Source of the DNA: Cercospora beticola
Taxonomy: Eukaryota; Ascomycota; Dothideomycetes; Mycosphaerellales; Mycosphaerellaceae
Assembly: GCF_033473495.1 (NCBI RefSeq)
Contig: NC_088939.1
Coordinates: 3,844,001 to 3,908,000, forward strand
DNA: 64,000 bases
Reading direction: 5' to 3'
Of this stretch, positions 21,414 through 31,758 are shown in pieces; the stretch's first letter is position 1; each line of letters begins with the position of its first letter. Below the pieces are notes generated by a model that saw only the letters and a list, made by a program, of their open reading frames with translations, was not told the origin of the DNA and did no database searches. The position numbers and the translations under genes are program-made.

Positions 21414-22268
21414 TCAGTCGGCAAGCCTGCTACATGTCAGCGGCGTACACGGCCAGCATTGTCATCCGCCGAGACCATAGCGCCTCTTTGATATTCCATA
21501 GCGCAACATACCTGTACGAGACCACAGTATCCACTCTGTGATTTTGCGTTGAGAAACTTCTCAACATGACCTTCTCTGCATTCTTCACCTCCTTCGCGTC
21601 AGAATCTCCCCACTCTAGCGGCACCTCACTATCTGCATCTGCGTATACTAGGACGTTGAATGTGCAATTCCCGTCAAGCATAGGCAGAAAGGAAACAGAT
21701 GCGGTAATTTGACGAAACAGTGCTTGAATCTCGGATTGAATCTCTGCTTCCGTCTTCTCAGGCTGTGTCGCTTCGGCGCTGGATCCAGCCGGTGCGGAAT
21801 TCTCTTTGTCGCCACTGGAGGAGCGCGATTTCTTCTTGCTGTCGTCGTTGAAGATGTTGACGTCGAACTGCCATCGCTCAACGTGTTCGCCGGTCTCCTT
21901 GGATGTGATGACGATGACTAATTTTGAGATCTTGGACTTCTGCATCCATTTGCTGAGTTGCGACATGATCTTCTTGATATATGCTTTGACTTGGTCATCG
22001 AGCGTGACCATCATGTTCAGGCCATATTTCTTGACCCTAACAGTCCATTAGCTTGTCTATCTCCGTGAAATTCTGACCACGCGTACGCTGTGAAGTCCTC
22101 AGCGGGATAGACGCCGCGCTGGAACAATATGGTGTTGATGGAGTACTCGAAGAACTCCGTCACCAGTTTTGAGCTGCCTTTTAGCGACAGCTTGTGTGTC
22201 TTCGCATCGTCCGCGGTCTTTGATGATGACGACTTCTTCGTCGATGGTTCTCTCGTTGCTGAAGGCAT
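21414..22268 (-). CDS. MAD2: Spindle assembly checkpoint protein MAD2 (HORMA domain)
   Basis: Three exons, 22087-22268, 21512-22036 and a 13-base last exon 21414-21426, give 239 aa. Introns are 50 nt (GTACGC...TTAG) and 85 nt (GTATGT...GCAG). Splicing yields the invariant stretch [20 protein letters not shown] and the ending [11 protein letters not shown], which matches the MAD2 seat-belt C-terminus. Without the last intron the protein would run into unrelated sequence. MAD2 inhibits Cdc20/APC at unattached kinetochores. A Ser/Lys-rich start (about 30 residues) and an insert rich in Ser, Lys and Glu after FDVNIF make it longer than the roughly 200 aa yeast and human proteins. Confidence 0.95.
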
Positions 22269-22429
22269 TTTAAATGGTATGTTGTCTGCTGGTGTGCTGA
22301 TGCCGGCGCCCAAAGTTCATTCGATGTTTATATCTGGTCGTCGCGGGGGACAACAGGACGCCAAGAACTTGACTTCCAGACTTTTGGCGAAGACACGACG
22401 TGCACTGCCAATGCCATCAATTCTCCCTC
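22269..22429. promoter_or_regulatory. Shared divergent promoter, MAD2 / GUF1
   Basis: Only 161 bases separate the two divergent start codons, so both core promoters must overlap here or extend into transcribed leader. No TATA box is evident. Confidence 0.6.
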
Positions 22430-24436
22430 ATGCGACGATGTTTCCTGGCGACTAAAGGACTAGCTGGCTTCTGCCGCTCCTGGCAGTCGTCCGTCACCCC
22501 CAATGCGACCTTCGCAGCCCGTCTGGCGCTCAATGGCCAGTGGAGGTCATTGAGCTGCACAGCTCGATTGGCCGCCAGCTCCATTCACGATCCCACCGTC
22601 GTCGAACAGCGCATCTCGAAGATTCCCATTGAGCGCTTCCGCAACTTCTGCATCGTCGCTCACGTTGATCATGGCAAGAGCACGCTTAGCGATCGGCTGC
22701 TGGAGCTCACGAATACCATTCCTCCCGGCGGCAACAAGCAGATTCTAGACAAATTGGATGTGGAAAGAGAGCGAGGCATCACTGTCAAGGCGCAGACATG
22801 CTCGATGGTATACAACCACAACGGTGAAGACTACCTTCTGCATCTTGTCGACACACCTGGCCACGTAGACTTCAGGGCGGAAGTCAGTCGCAGCTACGCC
22901 AGTTGTGGTGGAGCACTGCTACTGGTCGATGCTTCGCAGGGCATTCAGGCACAGACCGTAGCCAACTTCTATCTTGCCTTTGCACAGGACTTGACACTAG
23001 TTCCGGTGCTCAACAAGGTCGATTTGCCAACAGCAGATACGCAGCGAACTATCGAGCAGCTTCAGGACACTTTTGAGATCGATTCTTCCAATGCTGCTAT
23101 GGTGTCTGCGAAGACAGGTCTGAATGTTGCCCAGTTGTTGCCTCAAATTGTGGAACAAATCCCAGCGCCGGTCGGAGACGAGAATGGCCCCCTCAAGATG
23201 CTTCTCGTGGACAGCTGGTACGACAACTACAAAGGTGTGATTCTGCTCGTCCGGATATTCGAAGGCAAGGTCAAAGCCGGCGATCGATTGGTGTCCTATG
23301 TCACCGGGCTCGAGTACATTGCAGGTGAGGTCGGCATCATGTATCCGCTCGAACTACCACAGAAGTGCTTGCGAGCAGGTCAGCTCGGATACATCTACAT
23401 GAACCCAGGCATGAAACGCAGCAAAGAGGCCAAAATTGGTGACACATACACGACTGTAGCCTACAAGAACTGGGACGTCGTCAAGCCTTTGCCGGGGTTT
23501 GTTGAGCCAAAGCCCATGGTGTTCGTTGCTGCCTTCCCCACCGATCAAGGAGACTACACCCATCTTGAGGACAGCATCAACCAGGTCACGCTCAACGATC
23601 GATCCGTGACAGTCATGAAGGAGAGTAGTGAAGCTTTGGGCGCGGGCTGGCGCTTAGGCTTTCTGGGCACGCTTCACTGCTCTGTCTTCGAAGATCGTCT
23701 GAGGCAGGAGCATGGCGCCAACATTATCATCACCCCACCTTCCGTGCCCTTCAAAGTGATACGCAAGGATGGCAAGGAAGAAATCATCACAAATCCAAAT
23801 GACTTCCCTGAGAATCAGCAGGTTCATCAGACTGTCGCTGAGTTGCAGGAGCCGTATGTCGAGGCCACAATTACGTTTCCGCAAGAGTACTTGGGAGAAA
23901 TCATCAAACTGTGCGAGGCCAATCGCGGCGAGCAGCAGTCTTTGACGTTTTTCACTGCCACGCAAGTGATTCTCAAGTATTTGTTACCCCTGGAACGGTT
24001 GGTGGATGACTTCTTCGGGAAGCTTAAATCGGCCACCAAAGGATATGCATCACTCGATTATGAAGATGCTGGATACCGAAAGTCCAATATTATCAAGTTA
24101 CAATTGAACGTTAACAAGGTACCGGTCGATGCTGTAGCCAGAGTCATTCACTACTCTGAAGCCGAAAGGCTTGGCAAAGCATGGGTGACTAAGTTCAAGG
24201 AGCACGTCGATCGACAAATGTTCGAAGTGGTCATTCAAGCTGTAGCAGGCAAGCGTGTGGTTGCACGCGAGACGCTCAAGCCTTTCAGGAAAGATGTGTT
24301 ACAGAAGCTACATGCCGCTGATGTGTCCAGAAGGCGGAAATTACTGGAGAAGCAGAAGGAAGGAAAACGGAGGATGCGAGCCGTTGGCAACGTTGCGATC
24401 GATAACAAGGCATTCCAGAGCTTCCTAGCTAAATAA
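22430..24436 (+). CDS. GUF1: Mitochondrial translation factor GUF1 (LepA/EF4)
   Basis: Single exon, 668 aa from the ATG at 22430; an in-frame GTG at 22400 is not a credible start. The N-terminus [16 protein letters not shown] is basic, Ser-rich and acid-poor, as expected for a mitochondrial presequence. GTPase motifs are AHVDHGKST (G1), ERGITVKA (G2), DTPGH (G3), NKVDLP (G4) and VSAKTG (G5). Domains II-III and the LepA-specific C-terminal domain follow, with [15 protein letters not shown] and [16 protein letters not shown], and a basic [10 protein letters not shown] end. It promotes back-translocation or remobilisation of stalled mitochondrial ribosomes. Confidence 0.96.
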   Translation: MRRCFLATKGLAGFCRSWQSSVTPNATFAARLALNGQWRSLSCTARLAASSIHDPTVVEQRISKIPIERFRNFCIVAHVDHGKSTLSDRLLELTNTIPPGGNKQILDKLDVERERGITVKAQTCSMVYNHNGEDYLLHLVDTPGHVDFRAEVSRSYASCGGALLLVDASQGIQAQTVANFYLAFAQDLTLVPVLNKVDLPTADTQRTIEQLQDTFEIDSSNAAMVSAKTGLNVAQLLPQIVEQIPAPVGDENGPLKMLLVDSWYDNYKGVILLVRIFEGKVKAGDRLVSYVTGLEYIAGEVGIMYPLELPQKCLRAGQLGYIYMNPGMKRSKEAKIGDTYTTVAYKNWDVVKPLPGFVEPKPMVFVAAFPTDQGDYTHLEDSINQVTLNDRSVTVMKESSEALGAGWRLGFLGTLHCSVFEDRLRQEHGANIIITPPSVPFKVIRKDGKEEIITNPNDFPENQQVHQTVAELQEPYVEATITFPQEYLGEIIKLCEANRGEQQSLTFFTATQVILKYLLPLERLVDDFFGKLKSATKGYASLDYEDAGYRKSNIIKLQLNVNKVPVDAVARVIHYSEAERLGKAWVTKFKEHVDRQMFEVVIQAVAGKRVVARETLKPFRKDVLQKLHAADVSRRRKLLEKQKEGKRRMRAVGNVAIDNKAFQSFLAK

Positions 24437-25494
24437 CCACAGCACTTCAAGCAACCATGTATAATTATCATCCCGTCTGTCCCATTGATTGCTGTTCATC
24501 TATTAACCACAGTACAAGGCAAAGCTAACATCGCGATGGAGGGGCGCGCTCTCGCTCAACCATGCTCACACCAAGACCAGATGGAGGGCTCTCATGGCAT
24601 CACGCCTACCCTCTCGTTTTGCCTTCATGCACAAGGTCTAGACGACAAGCACCGCAACCCACTAGGGACCCCGACAACGCCATCAACCGACAAAAGAATT
24701 CCCCGCGGAGATTCCACCAACATGGTCCTGCCATGCCGTGTTTCAACGATACCAAACAACCTCATGTCAAGAACATTCGCGAATGTCTCAATTCCCCTGA
24801 CTATCTGATCGCTAGTAATCGCCAAGCGTGTACCGAACGATTCAAGAATGTCTCGGTTCTACCAACATTCGACGCCATCAAAGGGTCTCTTGACTCCGGC
24901 AAAGTGATCATGGTACGGGTCCACGCGAACTCTTCTTAGCTTACCCTCGCAATACTTATCCGCACGCACAGTAGCGGCACCGCGTGGCTGTGACGTGGGC
25001 GTTGACTAAAATATGAGATTCATGCATAATTAGATGGCTCTGCACTCATCTGTCATTGTGCATTTGTGTCAAGTGAGACATGTGACGGCATGTATCAGGC
25101 GAGCTCTCAGGGGTAAAGGGTTGTCAGGTTCGAGATCATTGAAAATCTCGCTTGAGAAGGCTCTGCTGTGTTGTCCAGACTCAGGTGAACAACGCGGCAC
25201 AGACACACGTTCTGCGAATGTTCATATCTTTCCGAGGCGTACGCGGCGCGGCACTCAATCAGTACATCCTATGTTTGCGGAACAAATGTGTATGTGTACT
25301 TATGCTGGATTCTAGGTATGGCAGAGGCATTCATTCGTTGATTCATGTACTGACCAATATAACCCCAACGCCTCGCTCGCTAGAACGCTCTAAATCTTAT
25401 ACACATAAGAAGGATGAAAAACACAAATAACACGATTCCAAGACTGCGTCGGCAAAAACTCTTCGACGCGCACTTTTGTGTCCCCAACATTCAC
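24437..25494. other. Convergent intergenic, 1.06 kb
   Basis: Lies between the converging GUF1 and FHA-forkhead genes and should contain two terminators. Short frames on both strands show no domain and no repeat is visible. Confidence 0.45.
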
Positions 25495-28400
25495 CTAGGG
25501 TGCAGGTGCACCAGGCCCTTGCTCATTTGTCCCTTTGAGTCGCTTTGCCTCATGATCACCAGCTGTGTCCTCGGCTTGACGCTTCACGCCTGCTGAAACA
25601 GGCCGAACATCAGCGACTGCACCAGCACCGGACTCGTGTGTGGTCTTTTGTCGCTTCGCCTCGGGATCGGCATCAACCTCTTCAGCTGGTCGTTTGACGC
25701 CAGGTGAAGGAGGTTGTAGATCAGTCGAGCGCGCGACTGAAGATACATTCGACTCGAGTGGGTTATGAGGTTGCGTCCCTGCACCAGTCCCCATGCCTGC
25801 ATGGGTTGAACTATCAGCAGTTGCGGGAGTTGCGCCCATGGCCGCTGCTGTCGCTGGGTGGAGAGCAGCTGTAGTCGACTGCTCTGCACTGACAGGATTT
25901 GTCTGGGGCAATTGCGGTGGTTGCTGTACATATGTAGCTGCCATGTTTGGAAGGACCACTGGACTGGATATCCTCTGGCTCCCCTCAGGCTGTGAAGCGC
26001 TTTGCTCGCTCACTACTGGATTTGAAGGGAGTTGACTTGCTGCCACCGGGGTCTGAGTCCCAAGCTCTGGTCGTGGTGGGAATTGCGCGATCCCATTAGG
26101 CTGCCCAGCTTGATGCTGCGATGCTGCAGGAACGGGCTGAATCTGGGCGGCAGGAACGGGCTGTTGCGTCGGTGCAATAGGCGGCTGGCCCGATGGAGGC
26201 GCGCTTGCAGGAGTCGGCTGATACATTGCCTGCGTTCCACTTGGTGGTCGGCTATGTGCAGGCGGGGCAGGATGGGAGAACTGTGGCGGCCCGGTCATTG
26301 AGGTCGCTGCCGTAGGATATGAGTTCAAGTTGGGCGCAGCAGAATTTGAAGCTGGTAGTGGGACTGCCTGGTGTGGCTGCTGTGTTGCGAAATTTGCATT
26401 CGCAGCAGGCAACTGGCCCTGCTGCGGCGGTGCCTGCGAGTTTGTTTGGCTTGCAGGCATGCCATTAGCCGATATCATCGCAGGCTGCGCGGACTGTGTG
26501 TTCACAGTGGCCGCCGTAGTCGTGCTTGGAGAAGCCTGATTTGCAGTCTGTGCTGTTGCGGCAGGCGCACTGGTATTAGGATTAGAATCAGGTGCAGTGG
26601 CAGTGGCAGTGCTGTCGCCATTGGTCGTGCTCTTCTGTGAACTCCTCGTGTCGCCCTGACCATACTGTATGAAAATCTGTTTCAACGTTTTGTATGGATC
26701 CTGCGTTTCGTCAACTTCTCCTTCTGTAGCAGGCGTTGTGCCGGCGTGAAGATCCGAGTAGTAAAGCAATGCATCTTGAAACTGCTTGGATGCTTGGTCA
26801 TGCGTGTCCTTGCCAACATGAGGCGCAAGGAATCGTGGCTGGTACTCCAATATGGCTCCCACGATGTTCGCGAATGGTTGCGGCTGTTGCGGCTGCGCCG
26901 GCTGAGGCTGTTGTGATGACGGACCACTATGTGTCCCGTAGTGAGGCTGCGGATACTGTCCGTTCGCCGGCTGTCCATTCGCCTGCATCTGCCCTGAGCC
27001 AGACGGCCCTGCAACGGGATTTGCGCCTGGATTGTACGGACTGTGATACATCTGGCCACCTTGCTGATAGGCAGTGTTGAAAGGCTGTTGATACGGTGCG
27101 CCGTTTCGAGGTAGAGCGGGCGGAGGTGGCGACGCTTGCTTCCTTTTCTTTGGATCAAGTTCATGCGAGAAGTCGATTTTCCAGTACTTTCCCTTGCCGC
27201 TCTTGCCAGATTCTACGAAGCGTGGACTCTGTAGCAGATTGTGGCGCACGCTGCTTTGCCAGCCGTTAGTCGTAGTCCCGTACTTGAAATACGGCCATCG
27301 CTTTTGTATCTTGTCGTAGATAGTTTGCAAATCCGCTTGGCCATCCAGTGCTGGATCTTGCAAGATCTCATCGATGATAAAGACGTATGTGATCGCTGGT
27401 TTCTTGAGCTGTTCCTCCGTAAAGCTCTCACGAGCAGGCATTGGGGACGGCGAGCGAGCAGGACGTCGCGGTCGAGGACTAGTTGATCTTGTCGCTGGAA
27501 TATCATTCGGTGCGCTGCTGCCGGAGGCCACGTTTTGCTGGGGCTGGTTCGGTGTAGTTGAAGCGTACGCTGTGCTGTAATTCTGCATCCGCGGGTCCAC
27601 ATTCTGCATTGCCACATCCGGAGCTGCTTCGCCTCGTGATGCTGCTTTGGCGGCAGCATCCTTCTGCCGCTGCTCGGCACGAACCATGTCCAACAGTTCG
27701 TTCATGGACGGGGGCGCAAGGCCTTGCCGCTCGTACTCTTTGAGCTTGCGCTTGACCCCTGCATCGTCACGCTTTGATATCAATCCGTTCTTGGGAGGCC
27801 TACCTGGACCTTTGCGTTTCTGTGGCAGCTGAGATGGGTCAGCGCCCGCGAAAGCGGAATTTGCGTCGAGATTTATCGCTGCTGGTGGCGAAGCTTGAGT
27901 TGGCTGCGCCGCTTGTGGAGTTTGACTGGCTTCAGGAAGTGGTGTCTCTGTGGTAGCCACAGGCAATGCCTCATCCTTCAGTTTTGCAGCTTGTCCTTCC
28001 TCGTTGTGATTCGCTGACTCCGATGGCCCCTCCTTCTGAGCTGGAGCCTTTGACGCCGTTGCAGGAACCTTGCCGCCAGATTTGGCGGGTGTCTTTCCTT
28101 TTGGTTTCGGTGCCTTGTCCTCCGCGCCAGCAGCCTCAGTACTTTTCTGCGGTTTCTTGCCAGCATTCTTGTTCTTCAATTTCAGTTTGACAGGCTTTAG
28201 CTTGCGCTCTTTGGTTTTCGATTTCTTGTCCTTTGGTTTCTTCGGTTTGCTCTGTTGTGCAAGAGGGACATCTTCCTCAGATGAATCGCCTTCATCACTG
28301 CTTTCGACAGTCTCAATCGTCTGCGACACTTCTTGAATAGCCGGACTCGTTTCAAACTCATTCTCCTCGCCGTCATTGGCATATTCTGAGCTTTCCAGGT

Positions 28401-29778
28401 AGTATGTCTCACTTTCATGATCGTTCGGAAGCATAAATCTGAAGCTGACGGAGACGATAATGATCTCGTCATCGTGGCTGAGCACGATGTCAGTCTCGCC
28501 TCGTCTACGAAGATCGCCATTGTGCATAGCCATGTTGCCGATCACATCCATGACCCAACGCGAGTTGTCCCGATCAAATCGAATGATCAGATGCTCGCGC
28601 GAAATCTTCTCAATATGACCGGGTTCTCGCGGATGAATTGTGACTTGCGCCCATTCCTGGGGCTCGTGTACTTTACCATGGCTGTCAGCATATAGCTCGC
28701 CCTCCAATTCATCACCTTGCTCAAATTCGTGGAGGCTGCGTGGCGCTATCGAGTGATTCGACGACGAATTGTTCTTGCTTCTCCGATTTCGCTGGGTGAG
28801 GGCAGTTGTGCTTTCGAAGCCGTAGTCAGTAGGATCAACATAGGAGACAGCGCCTCCTACATCGCTGTATGTGCTCAATAGCCCATGCGCAGGTCGGCCG
28901 ACGAGATCCTCATCATCATCATCGCCACCGTGCTGGGAATGGTGACTGGGCTCACGAGCATAGTCATCCAACGACTGCTGGGCACGACGCTGCATCTTAG
29001 CCTTCCTTTTGGCCTGTTTCTGACTCTCCTTGAAGGCATTGTAGTAGTGTTGATCACGACCGACCATAACGTTCATGGATTTCACATAGTAGTAACTGTC
29101 CGGGAACTTGAGCATGGCATAAGCCTCGTGGGTACTTGGTTCTTCTTCGACCATCGTGGGCGAGGCAGGGAGACCGACATGCACTAATGCGTTCGATGGG
29201 GTGCTGGGATCCGCAAGCGCCGCATCCATTGTAGAACCCTGGCCGAACAGCAATTGATCTGGATCTGGCAGAGCTGCATACAGACTGAGGTCGTGTAGCT
29301 GGTCATTTGGTGCGCTTTCCACCTTGTACAAGCCATTCGCTGTCTCGTGCAAGTCTATCGTGTCGCGAACATTACTCTCAATGCCGTGGTCGACCACTGG
29401 ACGCGCCGGAGTATCCAGATTGCCCAAGTCGCCATGGTGCACTGCAAGAGGAGCTGGTGCTGGCATGTTGCCTTGCGCGGTGCTGTGACCTTCGTGTCCG
29501 GCCATGCTACTTTGCACGTTGCCGTGAACTTCGTGCTCGGGCTTGGGGTCCATCTTGCCGTTCGTCATAGGTATGGCGCTATTCTCGATCATGGCCTGCT
29601 CTCCTGCTGCGCGTACTCCCACATCAGCGCTCTGAACCACTGCATCCTGGGAAGGAGGAGGCGCAAGGGTGTTTGCTGGATCGGGCCTGTCGGTTTGCTG
29701 CGTCTCTTCGCGATTGCTGCTGCCGTTCATTGCTAGGCCATTCGGCCATGATGATGCTGCCGCCCCGCTGCTTTCCAT
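25495..29778 (-). CDS. Large FHA-forkhead transcription factor, Fhl1/Fkh-like
   Basis: Single long frame; first ATG at 29778 gives 1427 aa. The frame stays open about 38 codons further upstream without an ATG, so a spliced 5' exon is possible. An FHA domain lies near residues 215-445. It opens EAYAMLKFPDSYYYVKS and VMVGRDQHYY, is split by a charged Lys/Arg then Asp-rich insert, and resumes with ISREHLIIRFDRDNSRWVMD. A basic KPKKPKDKKSKTKE block comes next. A forkhead domain (about residues 790-875) has TYVFIIDEIL, WQSSVRHNLLQ and GKGKYWKID. The rest is Pro/Gln/Ala-rich and ends in two KRxAE...EAKR repeats. The split FHA and the size favour Fhl1 (ribosomal-protein gene control), but a Fkh1/2 role is not excluded. 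Confidence 0.9.
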   Translation of the reverse strand: MESSGAAASSWPNGLAMNGSSNREETQQTDRPDPANTLAPPPSQDAVVQSADVGVRAAGEQAMIENSAIPMTNGKMDPKPEHEVHGNVQSSMAGHEGHSTAQGNMPAPAPLAVHHGDLGNLDTPARPVVDHGIESNVRDTIDLHETANGLYKVESAPNDQLHDLSLYAALPDPDQLLFGQGSTMDAALADPSTPSNALVHVGLPASPTMVEEEPSTHEAYAMLKFPDSYYYVKSMNVMVGRDQHYYNAFKESQKQAKRKAKMQRRAQQSLDDYAREPSHHSQHGGDDDDEDLVGRPAHGLLSTYSDVGGAVSYVDPTDYGFESTTALTQRNRRSKNNSSSNHSIAPRSLHEFEQGDELEGELYADSHGKVHEPQEWAQVTIHPREPGHIEKISREHLIIRFDRDNSRWVMDVIGNMAMHNGDLRRRGETDIVLSHDDEIIIVSVSFRFMLPNDHESETYYLESSEYANDGEENEFETSPAIQEVSQTIETVESSDEGDSSEEDVPLAQQSKPKKPKDKKSKTKERKLKPVKLKLKNKNAGKKPQKSTEAAGAEDKAPKPKGKTPAKSGGKVPATASKAPAQKEGPSESANHNEEGQAAKLKDEALPVATTETPLPEASQTPQAAQPTQASPPAAINLDANSAFAGADPSQLPQKRKGPGRPPKNGLISKRDDAGVKRKLKEYERQGLAPPSMNELLDMVRAEQRQKDAAAKAASRGEAAPDVAMQNVDPRMQNYSTAYASTTPNQPQQNVASGSSAPNDIPATRSTSPRPRRPARSPSPMPARESFTEEQLKKPAITYVFIIDEILQDPALDGQADLQTIYDKIQKRWPYFKYGTTTNGWQSSVRHNLLQSPRFVESGKSGKGKYWKIDFSHELDPKKRKQASPPPPALPRNGAPYQQPFNTAYQQGGQMYHSPYNPGANPVAGPSGSGQMQANGQPANGQYPQPHYGTHSGPSSQQPQPAQPQQPQPFANIVGAILEYQPRFLAPHVGKDTHDQASKQFQDALLYYSDLHAGTTPATEGEVDETQDPYKTLKQIFIQYGQGDTRSSQKSTTNGDSTATATAPDSNPNTSAPAATAQTANQASPSTTTAATVNTQSAQPAMISANGMPASQTNSQAPPQQGQLPAANANFATQQPHQAVPLPASNSAAPNLNSYPTAATSMTGPPQFSHPAPPAHSRPPSGTQAMYQPTPASAPPSGQPPIAPTQQPVPAAQIQPVPAASQHQAGQPNGIAQFPPRPELGTQTPVAASQLPSNPVVSEQSASQPEGSQRISSPVVLPNMAATYVQQPPQLPQTNPVSAEQSTTAALHPATAAAMGATPATADSSTHAGMGTGAGTQPHNPLESNVSSVARSTDLQPPSPGVKRPAEEVDADPEAKRQKTTHESGAGAVADVRPVSAGVKRQAEDTAGDHEAKRLKGTNEQGPGAPAP

Positions 29779-30953
29779 CGCATGTGGTAACAGGTGCGGA
29801 CTCGCTGCATTTCGTTGTCCTGCCGGATGGGGGCGAGGGTCGCTCGTCGAGGAAGACGCGTCTATGGTGACCGAGGGCGGGCGACCTGCCAAAAGATGCA
29901 GAGCGGGTCTTTAACGGCAGTCGCGACCAGACTTTGACCGAGTGACTGCGGGGTCCAGGACCACAACGCTCGTGGCACGGGGCGATCGATCTCGTTCAAC
30001 CCGTCGACAGCTGCGGTGAAGCTGGGAGGGGCGACAGTGCGTGGACGGTGGAGTGCCGGGCAATGGGGGAGCTGCACGTAGGGTGGTCGGTGAAGAAGAG
30101 CGCATGTCTGGCTGCCATCGGGCAATATGCTTGCACAACGGCCGATCTTTTGCGGCTGCAGGGTCTTCGAGCGGCAACCAACCAGCAGACTCCAATTGCT
30201 CTGACACCAGCAAAGCCCAATGGCTCGCACCACGGCAGCTTCAAACCTCTCCACTCTGGCAGTGTCAAGCAACGGGCCACGACCCGATTCAGCATCAGAT
30301 TGCACGCGTGTCAGGCTTACAGCTGTCGGCTTAAGCACTGTAATGTTACCAGACACGACATTCTGAATCCGAGCTGCAACCTCCTGTTCGTCGAGAAAGC
30401 GTGTCTGTCAACGGACCCCTCATCGTCCGTCGTGATAGATGGAGTGGTATTGCAGCAGTGGGAATAGAAATCATTCGACGACCTCCAGCTCAGCAGCTTG
30501 ACCAGAGCTTATCCACGAAGCTCCCACGTCAAAATTGCCTAAGCAGCCAATATTTCTCAGAGAGCTACTATACAACGAACCACGATTTCTCTCCTTTAAG
30601 CGTATTAGAAGTTTGTTGAGAATGTCAAAAGAGCTTCGCCAACCAAGACTCGGCTCACGGGAGACAACCAACGAGCAATTTGCTAAGCGACAGGACGTAC
30701 ATTGGCACAGCTCAGCTGCTTTCATCAGACGTCGAACAAACAGCAGCATTGTATAATCCTACAGCATGGATCACGTTTATCCGACATGCGCTCCTGACTC
30801 TAGATCTGTCGCATATATGAAACTGGCAAACGAACCTTCACCAGCACAGCGACGTCAGCCATGCAATTCTACCAACATGTAGTACCATGAGCATGCCTGC
30901 AATGAGCAGTATGCACTGAACCAGAAGACTCTTCAGCCTTCTCGCCTTCCAAA
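29779..30953. promoter_or_regulatory. Divergent intergenic, forkhead gene / F-box-like gene
   Basis: About 1.2 kb between two divergent genes. The first 114 bases are open in the forkhead frame but lack an ATG. No other coding signal is convincing. Confidence 0.45.
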
Positions 30954-31522
30954 ATGGACTGCTCACCGTTCTCCAGAGTTCCCGCAGAGTTGCGCAACTA
31001 CATCTGGACATTGAGCCTACAATCCGGTTCGGGACGGCCAGAAGCATCTCCTAACATCTATGAGGAGCCCAGCTTGTCAAGAACATGCCGCCAGATTCGC
31101 GCGGAGAGCCTACTCATGTACTACGCCTGTCAGCATTCCATGGTCGCTGTAGTCGACAACAGTAATACAAAAGCACTCCTCAAGTGGCTGGACACGCGGC
31201 GCGAGAGAGCGCAGTTGATTTGCAGATTGGATGTGGTATCGAACACGGGTATCAAGCATGAATTAGACGAGGGTATGAGCTGCATTGGAGCCGTGACCGT
31301 AAGCTTTGGCTGATTCTCACAACAAATACAGGGACCAAGACACGAGAGGATTGGGAGTCGCTAGTTGGGGCTCTCAAACCGTATAGCGAGGACGGGATGC
31401 AGGTGGTTTGGCACAAGACGTACACAGGGGGAAAAGAATGGATGCCGCGGATTCAGGAGATTTTGTTCCAGAGCAGAATGAAGAGGATGATTGAGGGCTG
31501 CGCAAGCGATGGATATTGCTGA
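30954..31522 (+). CDS. Small F-box-like/2EXR-type protein
   Basis: Two exons, 30954-31272 and 31332-31522, give 169 aa. The 59 nt intron starts GTATGA and ends ATACAG. Splicing avoids a stop at 31314 and continues as DEGTKTREDWESLVGAL and WHKTYTGGKEWMPRIQEI. The N-terminus, FSRVPAELRNYIWTLSLQ, followed by SLSRTCRQIRAESLLMYYA, is the LPxELRNxIY...LLxVCRQIRxE pattern of fungal F-box-like proteins of this expanded family. It may be a substrate adaptor of an SCF ligase, although the F-box is minimal and binding to Skp1 is not shown. It is convergent with the synthetase gene 236 bp away. Confidence 0.72.
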
Positions 31523-31758
31523 TAATGGACAATGAACATATAACAAATCGATGAAGAAGCCCAGGAGAAGGCAGTTGTTGATGATAGGCGATATTCCAGA
31601 GGGCAAAAGCCAGCATTGAAATTTGTCTCATTCAAGTTGTGGTCTACAATTGGTGTGCGCGAGCGCGCTGTATCTCTGCAGTACTCTCTAACAGCCACTT
31701 TCAGAAACTCCAAGCACCACGAGGAACGTCGCGCAGGAATTTCATTCACGCAGGACTT

